Below are positions 22,419-27,615 of a stretch of 27,615 nt of DNA, piece by piece. The stretch is taken from IMG/VR virus record IMGVR_UViG_3300042905_000279, positions 1 to 27,615 of that record. The stretch is one strand, 5' to 3'. Numbering within the stretch: the stretch's first letter is position 1; each line of letters begins with the position of its first letter. The stretch comes from a virus. The notes under the pieces are model-generated. The model worked only from the letters and a program-made list of their open reading frames with translations, was not told the DNA's origin and did no database searches. The translations under genes were made by a program, and so were the position numbers.

Positions 22419-22757
22419 CTAAGCGGCTTTAACGACTGTTCGCCCCCTATGTGCTTTAGGCACAAGGGGGGTTACTGAGTCATCGCCAGGGGATAAAAAG
22501 CGATTCTGTTCCGGCTTATCTTGGGTTATCTCAAACTTCGCCAACTTCACCAAACCTTCTTCGATCTCGTTAGTTGATTTGCATAACCCAAGCATCACCA
22601 TCGCAGGAAGTTTATTTTCCTGCTCATAACCAAATACATGACGTGCCATCACTACACTGATCTCAACTGGTTCGTTTACAGGAAACGTATAGTCTTTAAA
22701 AGCGTAGTTTTGGATCAGAGCCTTTTCGCCCCGATTAGTCACATATACAGTTGTCAT
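22419..22757 (-). CDS. conserved small phage protein (112 aa)
   Basis: Begins MTTVYVTNRGEKALIQNYAF, followed by KDYTFPVNEPVEISVVMARH and VFGYEQENKLPAMVMLGLCK, then a basic C-terminal tail ending RTVVKAA. The strands and the YVxN...ltD.YnG..Y.F...veip...A.HiFGy layout resemble proteins seen between capsid and adaptor genes of podoviruses. The function is unknown; head completion or capsid accessory is possible. The ATG shares ATGA with the previous stop. Confidence 0.68.
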   Translation of the reverse strand: MTTVYVTNRGEKALIQNYAFKDYTFPVNEPVEISVVMARHVFGYEQENKLPAMVMLGLCKSTNEIEEGLVKLAKFEITQDKPEQNRFLSPGDDSVTPLVPKAHRGRTVVKAA

Positions 22758-23164
22758 AGAGTAACGATGTCACCGTAAACAGTAATGTCGCAAGTGCCGC
22801 CGCTAACTGCTGTGTTCACTTTCACATACATTGAACCAGCAGAGTAAACCGTCGTAGCAGTGCCAGTTGCCAGCGTAACATCCTGGTACTTGGTTGTGCC
22901 ATCAACAGAAGACAGAACAGTCGCATTGCTAACAGCATTGGACGCATTGCCATCATTCGATGTCAAAATCGTCACGTTAGCCGCAGCAATGCTTTTGTTT
23001 GCATTAGCGACAACAATCCTGCGAACAATGTACTCCGAACCACCCACGACGGGAATTTGAGCAACTGCGTTTCCGGTAGCAGCGACACTAACGCCAACTG
23101 CCTTACCGAAAGCAAAGCTACCAAACCCGTCTGGATAGAGCGAACCTACATGGTTTGCGTTCAT
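22754..23164 (-). CDS. hypothetical beta-rich virion-type protein (136 aa)
   Basis: Ala/Val/Thr-rich with beta-strand pattern: SEYIVRRIVVANANKSIAAA, VTILTSNDGNASNAVSNATV, TGTATTVYSAGSMYVKVNTA and a CDITVYGDIVTL end. No family named. Its position two genes after the capsid and its composition fit a capsid decoration or head-associated protein. GGAGCAAAC ribosome site before the ATG; the stop shares ATGA with the next gene. Confidence 0.62.
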   Translation of the reverse strand: MNANHVGSLYPDGFGSFAFGKAVGVSVAATGNAVAQIPVVGGSEYIVRRIVVANANKSIAAANVTILTSNDGNASNAVSNATVLSSVDGTTKYQDVTLATGTATTVYSAGSMYVKVNTAVSGGTCDITVYGDIVTL

Positions 23165-23173
23165 GTTTGCTCC

Positions 23174-23506
23174 TTATGCGTAGGTGCTGCCCACATCCTC
23201 GCCACCATTGACGGTGTAGAGGGTAATGGTCGGCGTACCTGACAGCACGTTTGCACGGACGTTAGTACCGTCAGCAATGAACAGACCACCAGTATTGTTA
23301 GCAACAACAACAGCCCAAGAAGCGTTGCTGATGTTGCCAGACGTATTGGTGTTCAGTTCGATGGTGACGTTTGCGGTCGGCGCAATGTAATAAGTGCCAG
23401 CATCAAGAACAACAGTTGCATTACCGGCAGAGTAAGGCTGGAAGTACGAACCGTCACCACCAGTTGCCGAGTTAGCAAGCAGAATTTTGTTTAAGCCAAG
23501 AGCCAT
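23174..23506 (-). CDS. hypothetical virion-type protein (110 aa)
   Basis: Beta-rich small protein (GNATVVLDAGTYYIAPTANV, TIELNTNTSGNISNASWAVV, NVRANVLSGTPTITLYTVNG). It immediately follows the capsid gene, so a cement or decoration protein is a fair guess, without recognisable homology. AAAGGAGAAATAGTC precedes the ATG with good spacing. Confidence 0.6.
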   Translation of the reverse strand: MALGLNKILLANSATGGDGSYFQPYSAGNATVVLDAGTYYIAPTANVTIELNTNTSGNISNASWAVVVANNTGGLFIADGTNVRANVLSGTPTITLYTVNGGEDVGSTYA

Positions 23507-23519
23507 GACTATTTCTCCT

Positions 23520-24521
23520 TTACAGTGTCAAAGAGTTGTAGCCCGTGACCTTGGTCATCGACTTAGGCTTCGTATTGACCAATTCAGCAATCGTCAGCAC
23601 TGCGCCAACGTAGCCAATCTGCCAGTTCGGAAGGGTCGATTCAAAGCCCGTGAACACGAACGAACCCTGCTCATGGATGTAGAGCGACAGGTAGTTGCTG
23701 TTCAGGAAGTAAACAGTACCTTCAGGGCAATAAGGATCAGGATAAATTGGCACACCAGCGACCATCAAAGCACGGAAAGCTGCTTGTGGGCCATTGGAGT
23801 CACCATCAAAGCCGTTACCTGGAGTGATCATGTACTGCTCTTGACCAACAAAGTCTTGAGCCAGCAATGTCCAAGTACCGAAGCCGCAAACACCAAACGA
23901 CGGTACTTCAGCGCCGTTCTTCACGGTTCCGCTGATGTACTGAAGGATGTTCTGACGAGTTGGGTTGACCGAACCAGCGGCATACTCTTTCGACTGCCAC
24001 CAGGTATAGGTCGAACGGTCGATGTTACCGTAAGTACCCGATGACGAAACAGCAGCCGGTAGGCCGGTGAACTGTTGCGTGTTGCTTGTGTTGGTGTACA
24101 AGGCGGTAGCCATTGCATCCATCATGACGTTAGTCGCGTCGTTCATACGCGCTTCGATCAGAGGAATGATAGCTGCGTCTTGCTGGACTGCACCTTCCAT
24201 ACCGAGGAACGGTACTGGGGCAATCATCAGCTTTAGGTTGAATTCAGCGTTGTAAGCACCCTGCTGAACAGACGGTTGAGCGAACGAGCCGCTATAGTCT
24301 GACCACTGAGCGTTTACGAACTGTGAACCCTGGACAGGAACAGTTACAGAGGAAACACCGCCGGAAGCCTGTTGCGAGTTAGCAATCAAAGCCGCCATCA
24401 GCGGTGTCGAGTTATAGAGTTGTACGACCAGCTTCGGGATAAACGCCCTACGGGTAACGTAAGTTAGTTCCGTAAATTGCGTACTACCCGTTGCCGGAAG
24501 AATACCGCCACCAATAGGCAT
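23520..24521 (-). CDS. major capsid protein (HK97-like fold, 333 aa)
   Basis: A 333-aa major capsid candidate. After MPIGGGILPATG it shows TQFTELTYVTRRAFIPKLVV, a P-loop-like N-terminal region; the core includes SSVTVPVQGSQFVNAQWSDY, then IPLIEARMNDATNVMMDAMA (spine helix) and a second-domain section with GVCGFGTWTLLAQDFV, AFRALMVAGVPIYPDPYCPE and YFLNSNYLSLYIHEQGSFVF. The latter follows the capsid A-domain pattern of a strand, 'GVPIY.D', and 'YFLN..YL.L'. The C-terminus is LTIAELVNTKPKSMTKVTGY. It lies just after a scaffold-like gene and before head/tail genes, as expected. ACTCGGAG is the ribosome site. Confidence 0.82.
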   Translation of the reverse strand: MPIGGGILPATGSTQFTELTYVTRRAFIPKLVVQLYNSTPLMAALIANSQQASGGVSSVTVPVQGSQFVNAQWSDYSGSFAQPSVQQGAYNAEFNLKLMIAPVPFLGMEGAVQQDAAIIPLIEARMNDATNVMMDAMATALYTNTSNTQQFTGLPAAVSSSGTYGNIDRSTYTWWQSKEYAAGSVNPTRQNILQYISGTVKNGAEVPSFGVCGFGTWTLLAQDFVGQEQYMITPGNGFDGDSNGPQAAFRALMVAGVPIYPDPYCPEGTVYFLNSNYLSLYIHEQGSFVFTGFESTLPNWQIGYVGAVLTIAELVNTKPKSMTKVTGYNSLTL

Positions 24522-24551
24522 AGTTTATCTCCGAGTCAAAAATCCCCTTGT

Positions 24552-25082
24552 TTACAAACCAATGGGTCGCGGGTTTTTCCGCAACTCATTGAGTGCTTTT
24601 GCTGCTTCATCCCGTGCGCCAGCAACAGGGTTCTTCCAGTATTTCGACAGGTCGAACTTGTTGATAGCTGACGGGTTATAACCGGTTGGCGTCGGTGCGG
24701 CAGACTGCTGCATCCAGCGCCAGTATTCCGCTGCTGCTTCGTGGTTAGTAATGCCTTTTTCTAGCATGACTTTCTCCACTTCTTGAATGTCATCATCATT
24801 GTCAATCAGACCTTTGGACTTCAACTTGCTGCGACGCTTGTTGAGTTCATCCATCGCATCCTTTTCACGAAGCCTTGCTTCCAACTGAGCAACACGGTCA
24901 TTTGCCTTTTCGACAGCATGGCGCGTGTAGTCCTCAATTTCCAGTTCGGGAATCGGCATCTCCGGCTTGACCTTCTTCACTTGACGCAGAAAGTCTTTGC
25001 GCGTTTCAGGATTCTCGGACAGTTGTTTTGCAAGCAAAGCCAGTTCGTCACGGGCTTCTGGTGTTAGGTCTTCTAATGACAT
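24552..25082 (-). CDS. probable capsid scaffolding protein (176 aa)
   Basis: Acidic, helical and heavily charged: LTPEARDELALLAKQLSENP, DFLRQVKKVKPEMP, then a coiled coil of EKANDRVAQLEARLREKDAM and DELNKRRSKLKSKG, with an acidic IDNDDDIQEVEKVMLEKGIT. The C-terminal SKYWKNPVAGARDEAAKALN with basic residues suits capsid binding. Composition and the place directly before the capsid gene are the classical signs of a scaffold. No protease motif is seen. Confidence 0.7.
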   Translation of the reverse strand: MSLEDLTPEARDELALLAKQLSENPETRKDFLRQVKKVKPEMPIPELEIEDYTRHAVEKANDRVAQLEARLREKDAMDELNKRRSKLKSKGLIDNDDDIQEVEKVMLEKGITNHEAAAEYWRWMQQSAAPTPTGYNPSAINKFDLSKYWKNPVAGARDEAAKALNELRKNPRPIGL

Positions 25083-25100
25083 GATTATCCCCTTAATAAA

Positions 25101-25286
25101 TTAAACAACCCGCTTACCGTCACCAGGCTTTTGAACTTGCATCTTGTTCTTGCTGCCTGTTGAAGCGGGGTTTTTCAGACCGCCAAACTCCGAAAAACGT
25201 GGAGTGTTAACGATTTGACCATTCTGCTGGTTGTTGTCGGTAGGGCGGCGAGGTGCAGCAGCACCGCGAGGCTTAAATAAATCCAT
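25101..25286 (-). CDS. small basic protein (61 aa)
   Basis: MDLFKPRGAAAPRRPTDNNQ, followed by QNGQIVNTPRFSEFGGLKNP and a Lys/Gly-rich end. Disordered and basic; no family recognised. AAGGAGAAATC before the ATG gives a strong start. Located between the 147-aa gene and the scaffold. Confidence 0.62.
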   Translation of the reverse strand: MDLFKPRGAAAPRRPTDNNQQNGQIVNTPRFSEFGGLKNPASTGSKNKMQVQKPGDGKRVV

Positions 25287-25295
25287 GATTTCTCC

Positions 25296-25739
25296 TTACA
25301 TTGTTTGAGGGGTTGCGCCTGGCATCTGCATACCAGGTATTGCTGGCGCTGCTGCCAAAGCCTTACCTTCCGGCGTTGCGCCACCCGCCTGTGGAAGTGC
25401 CTGTAGCATCTGAAGAATCTCAGATTGCTTCAATTCGTCAATGGATTCTTTCTTGCTACCAATTACACCAGTCAAAGTGCGTAGCGCAGACAAGACTTTA
25501 ACGCCTTCCGGCGAACTGCTACCCAAAGCCGGTAGCGCTCTTTGAATTAAGTCCATTGCCAGGCCTAAATTGACCATTGCGCCTTCGCGATTGCCCATTT
25601 GAGGTTCTGGCGTAGACATTGGGGCAGACATTGGCGGCGTCATATCCGTTGCAGAGGCCTCTGAGGCCATAGGCGAAGGTTGCTGCGGCCCTTGCTGGCT
25701 ACGCATCATCTTCATCAGTTGATCCGGTGGCACGCTCAT
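25296..25739 (-). CDS. hypothetical Met/Pro/Gln-rich protein (147 aa)
   Basis: N-terminal third is low-complexity Pro/Met/Ser/Gln (MMRSQQGPQQPSPMASEASA). A central helical part follows, NLGLAMDLIQRALPALGSSS and GVKVLSALRTLTGVIGSKKE, then LKQSEILQMLQALPQ and a Gly/Pro-rich tail. No known family; a head-assembly accessory by place. GGGG is about 6 nt before the ATG, and a promoter-like element sits 27-55 nt upstream. Confidence 0.62.
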   Translation of the reverse strand: MSVPPDQLMKMMRSQQGPQQPSPMASEASATDMTPPMSAPMSTPEPQMGNREGAMVNLGLAMDLIQRALPALGSSSPEGVKVLSALRTLTGVIGSKKESIDELKQSEILQMLQALPQAGGATPEGKALAAAPAIPGMQMPGATPQTM

Positions 25740-25765
25740 AAATACCCCAATAAATTTTGCCGATA

Positions 25766-25794
25766 GAAGTAAGCTTTTTAATAGCTTTTGTCAA
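25766..25794 (-). promoter_or_regulatory. possible late internal promoter
   Basis: On the minus strand a perfect -35 hexamer TTGACA (25794-25789) is followed, after 17 nt, by TACTTC, a weak -10. It lies in the longest non-coding stretch of the window, 27 nt before the 147-aa gene. The spacing is ideal but the -10 matches the consensus poorly, so a host sigma-70 site is only possible. Confidence 0.3.
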
Positions 25795-25797
25795 GCA

Positions 25798-25824
25798 GGG
25801 GCGTATATTTTATTTCCCCGCCCC
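25798..25824 (-). other. GC-rich inverted repeat, GGGGCG/CGCCCC
   Basis: A perfect 6-bp GC stem (25798-25803 and 25819-25824) with a 15-nt A/T-rich loop. It lies directly upstream of the TTGACA element in the minus-strand orientation. With no following T-run it is not a classical terminator, but it could be an mRNA processing or stability structure between the portal group and the capsid group. Confidence 0.4.
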
Positions 25825-25845
25825 TTAGGGAGAAATCCAAAAGGA

Positions 25846-25878
25846 TTACTTGCAGCCCTTGCGACCTTTGCGTGCCAT
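25846..25878 (-). CDS. microORF MARKGRKGCK (10 aa)
   Basis: An 11-codon frame with a strong ribosome site, GGAGG 5 nt before the ATG, ending TAA. A longer in-frame version starts at ATG 25929 (27 aa, beginning MWLPVRELGG) but with poorer spacing. The peptide is basic, with Cys. It lies in the gap after the portal group; only the strong ribosome site argues for translation. Confidence 0.33.
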   Translation of the reverse strand: MARKGRKGCK

Positions 25879-25949
25879 AACAGCCTCCATTAAGCAGCGG
25901 CCACCTAGTTCACGGACAGGCAGCCACATCCTTTACCCTTTAGGGGTGA

Positions 25950-25997
25950 TTAACGACGAGTTTTGCGACCGCGCATCATTTTCTTGTACATCTTCAT
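25950..25997 (-). CDS. microORF, basic peptide (13-15 aa)
   Basis: Encodes MKMYKKMMRGRKTRR, or MYKKMMRGRKTRR from the second ATG at 25991, before which AGGAG sits 6 nt upstream. Nearly every residue is basic or Met. It follows the 55-aa gene by 13 nt. The good ribosome site and its repeat of the style of the next microORF are the reasons to list it; the short length makes chance quite possible. Confidence 0.35.
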   Translation of the reverse strand: MKMYKKMMRGRKTRR

Positions 25998-26010
25998 CTC
26001 CTAGCTAAAC

Positions 26011-26178
26011 TTATCCCCTTACTGATCGACCGTAAGTTCGTGTAGATGGCATACGGTCTAAACTTCTGAAGCCCTGTACCCGATATTGCAAACTAGGCTG
26101 GCGAGGCGAATCATTCATAGGCGCTGATGTTCCCACCCTTGGCTGATCTGCTTTTGGTGCAATAGTGTCTTGAGCCAT
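26011..26178 (-). CDS. small basic hypothetical protein (55 aa)
   Basis: ATG at 26178 overlaps the portal stop (TAATG), with GTGGGGGAA upstream. The protein runs MAQDTIAPKADQPRVGTSAP, then MNDSPRQPSLQYRVQGFRSL and an Arg/Ser-rich end. Disordered and basic, without recognised domain. Coupling to the portal gene on the same strand and composition like the 61-aa protein near the scaffold support a real gene. Confidence 0.6.
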   Translation of the reverse strand: MAQDTIAPKADQPRVGTSAPMNDSPRQPSLQYRVQGFRSLDRMPSTRTYGRSVRG

Positions 26179-27615
26179 TATTCCCCCACTGCTTTCAAGT
26201 CAGGTTTACTTTGCTGCGGCGGCTGCGGTTGCATCGCCTGCTTCGCTTCCATTACCTTCAACTTTTCCTTCAGCAACTGTTTCATCGGCGGTTCAAGCAA
26301 ATCTATCAAAGATTCCTTGTCGATAGCGCCAGCCTTAAACATATTGAAGGCAAGCTGTCGCAGGTCTTCAGTAAAGATTGGGCTATTCGAGTGAGCATCT
26401 ACCTTCACCACATAGTTGTTGGTGAACTGTTCTGCGATAAATGACACACCCTCTGCATCGACCAACTTGGTGTCATCATAGGCCTGAATCAGCTTTAAGA
26501 ACAACGTGGATACTTTTTCGAGGCTATCTTCAATGACAAGCGCACGTTTTTTCGCTCTGGAGGAGCCGAGTCGGGCGAGTTGGGAGGCATGACCTTGGCT
26601 TCTGACGCCGGTTTCTCCACGTCCTGAGAGTACGCTTGTAATACCTGACGCTTCCGCGAACATCGCATCCACTTCACGGATCACCTCGAACAAGTCACCT
26701 GGCATTTGCGGAGCCATCTTTTCGACTTTGGCGTTAGGCATATCGGTTGCCAGCAAGCCACCTGCCCGATTTAGCGCAAAGTTCTTCTCATCCAAGATGC
26801 CGGTAAAGCCAATTAACGCTGTAGGCGGCGCAACTTGCTTAGATAGCAAGTCCAGAATCTCCGTCATCCGCTTGTTTCTCAACGACTGCAAGAACACCAA
26901 GCGCTGAACTTCGCTCTGCCCCCAGTAGTAATCGTACATTGGGTTAGGGCAAAGTTGAATGAATGGCAATTCACCCTTCAAAAATACCTGCTCACCTGGT
27001 CGGTCGTAGACGATGACGTCTGGATCGGCGATAGTAACCACCTGGTAGTCCATCGTTTCATCGTTCCACACCCACAACTCGGTCATTTCTACCGTGTCTT
27101 CTGACACCCGCGCCTTGTAGCGGTTCATGCCAGACAAGTCCAAGTTGACCGTGCCGGTCATCGTTGGATTGGTCTGCGACATGATGATGCGGTCAATGCC
27201 ATCAGGGATGTCGAGTTGCTGGGGCTGGTAGGAAGACGTTACGCGCTTCACAATCTCATCACGCTTGGGATGAGAATACAGACGGGCGTAGAGTTCCGAC
27301 TTGGTGATGTAATAGGTTTGCGCTATCGCTTCTTGGCGGTCAGTGTACGGAACATCTTCACGCAGAACGCCAATACCTGCCGGTTCCACCATGTACGGGT
27401 GTATGCCGTTGTTGACGATCAGCTTGACGTAGGTTGTGCCAAAACACAGCGCCCAGGTCAGGGCGGTAGAGAAGACCTGATCACAGTTGCTGTTTAGCCA
27501 TTCGTCGTTCAGCTTGTTAGTCAACATCGGAATCTTTCGATGCTCTTGAGGACTAACTTCAGCGCCGATATTGATGGTAAACCGTGTCGTTTCTGCGGAA
27601 TACAGGAACGAGGTC
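26178..27615 (-). CDS. portal protein, 5' end outside window
   Basis: Open to the right edge with no stop in frame (first visible codon at 27614); 478 aa are seen, so the N-terminus is missing. Portal-type features are a beta/helix head with FSTALTWALCFGTTYVKLIV, VEPAGIGVLREDVPY, a region VTIADPDVIVYDRPGEQVFL, PFIQLCPNPMYDYYWGQSEV and the following helix RLVFLQSLRNKRMTEILDLL, a GLLATDMPNAKVEKMAPQMP loop, then a conserved helix SGITSVLSGRGETGVRSQGH before AKKRALVIEDSLEKV. The C-terminus is Gln/Pro-rich. Size and order before scaffold and capsid agree with a podovirus portal that anchors packaging and the adaptor. It is the first late gene visible. Confidence 0.85.
   Translation of the reverse strand, partial: TSFLYSAETTRFTINIGAEVSPQEHRKIPMLTNKLNDEWLNSNCDQVFSTALTWALCFGTTYVKLIVNNGIHPYMVEPAGIGVLREDVPYTDRQEAIAQTYYITKSELYARLYSHPKRDEIVKRVTSSYQPQQLDIPDGIDRIIMSQTNPTMTGTVNLDLSGMNRYKARVSEDTVEMTELWVWNDETMDYQVVTIADPDVIVYDRPGEQVFLKGELPFIQLCPNPMYDYYWGQSEVQRLVFLQSLRNKRMTEILDLLSKQVAPPTALIGFTGILDEKNFALNRAGGLLATDMPNAKVEKMAPQMPGDLFEVIREVDAMFAEASGITSVLSGRGETGVRSQGHASQLARLGSSRAKKRALVIEDSLEKVSTLFLKLIQAYDDTKLVDAEGVSFIAEQFTNNYVVKVDAHSNSPIFTEDLRQLAFNMFKAGAIDKESLIDLLEPPMKQLLKEKLKVMEAKQAMQPQPPQQSKPDLKAVGE

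Noticed and set aside
1-27615. tRNA genes, CRISPR arrays, insertion sequences, integrase or attachment sites
   Set aside because: Reading both strands showed no cloverleaf-like stretches, regularly spaced direct repeats, transposase or recombinase motifs; a dedicated tRNA search was not possible here.

Overview
The window looks like about 27.6 kb of a tailed-phage genome (Caudoviricetes). It probably has a short, podovirus-type tail and probably comes from an uncultured freshwater or marine phage. Supporting signs are the near-complete coding density with many 1-8 nt stop/start overlaps, an adaptor-nozzle-fibre tail set with no tape measure or tail sheath, four large Ala/Gly-rich coiled-coil proteins suited to DNA ejection, and several small families that I recall from aquatic phages. 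No terminase large subunit, polymerase, integrase, tRNA or CRISPR was recognised, so this is part of a larger genome. The HTH gene at 3738-3977 resembles small regulators common in Burkholderiales, which hints weakly at a betaproteobacterial host.

Region 1 (1-4069, + strand) is an early operon. It holds a small hypothetical protein, a YqaJ/lambda-type exonuclease, a 104-aa unknown, a RecT-like annealing protein, a 100-aa protein with an SSB-like acidic C-terminus, a PD-(D/E)XK-like nuclease, a winged-helix protein, a family-2-like glycosyltransferase, an HTH regulator and a tiny membrane peptide. The exonuclease and annealing protein would form a two-component recombination system, and the next two genes probably assist it.

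Region 2 (4026-27615, - strand, transcribed right to left) is the late operon. It begins off the right edge in the portal gene, followed by very small basic ORFs and a possible internal promoter, a scaffold-like protein, the major capsid protein, three small virion-type proteins, an SU10-type adaptor and a large nozzle-like protein split by a frameshift. Next come the fibre and adhesin genes, including a duplicated glycine-rich protein, with a 2-oxoglutarate/Fe(II) oxygenase among them. After three small genes come four large internal-virion/ejection candidates (817, 369, 481 and 787 aa), a group of tiny basic proteins, a two-helix membrane protein, a 3TM holin, an M15-type endolysin, a small basic protein, a SAM methyltransferase and a 51-aa basic protein.

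The operons converge at about 4.0-4.18 kb, where the last gene of each overlaps the other antisense. The most notable observations are the frameshift in the nozzle gene (around 20232), the internal duplication of the glycine-rich adhesin, the four-repeat insertion in the nozzle, the SSB-like tail in the recombination module, the microORFs between the portal and scaffold genes, and the run of TTG/GTG starts in the lysis end. I saw no clear evidence of a wholly new defence or mobile system. Family names come from recognising motifs by eye, not from searches.
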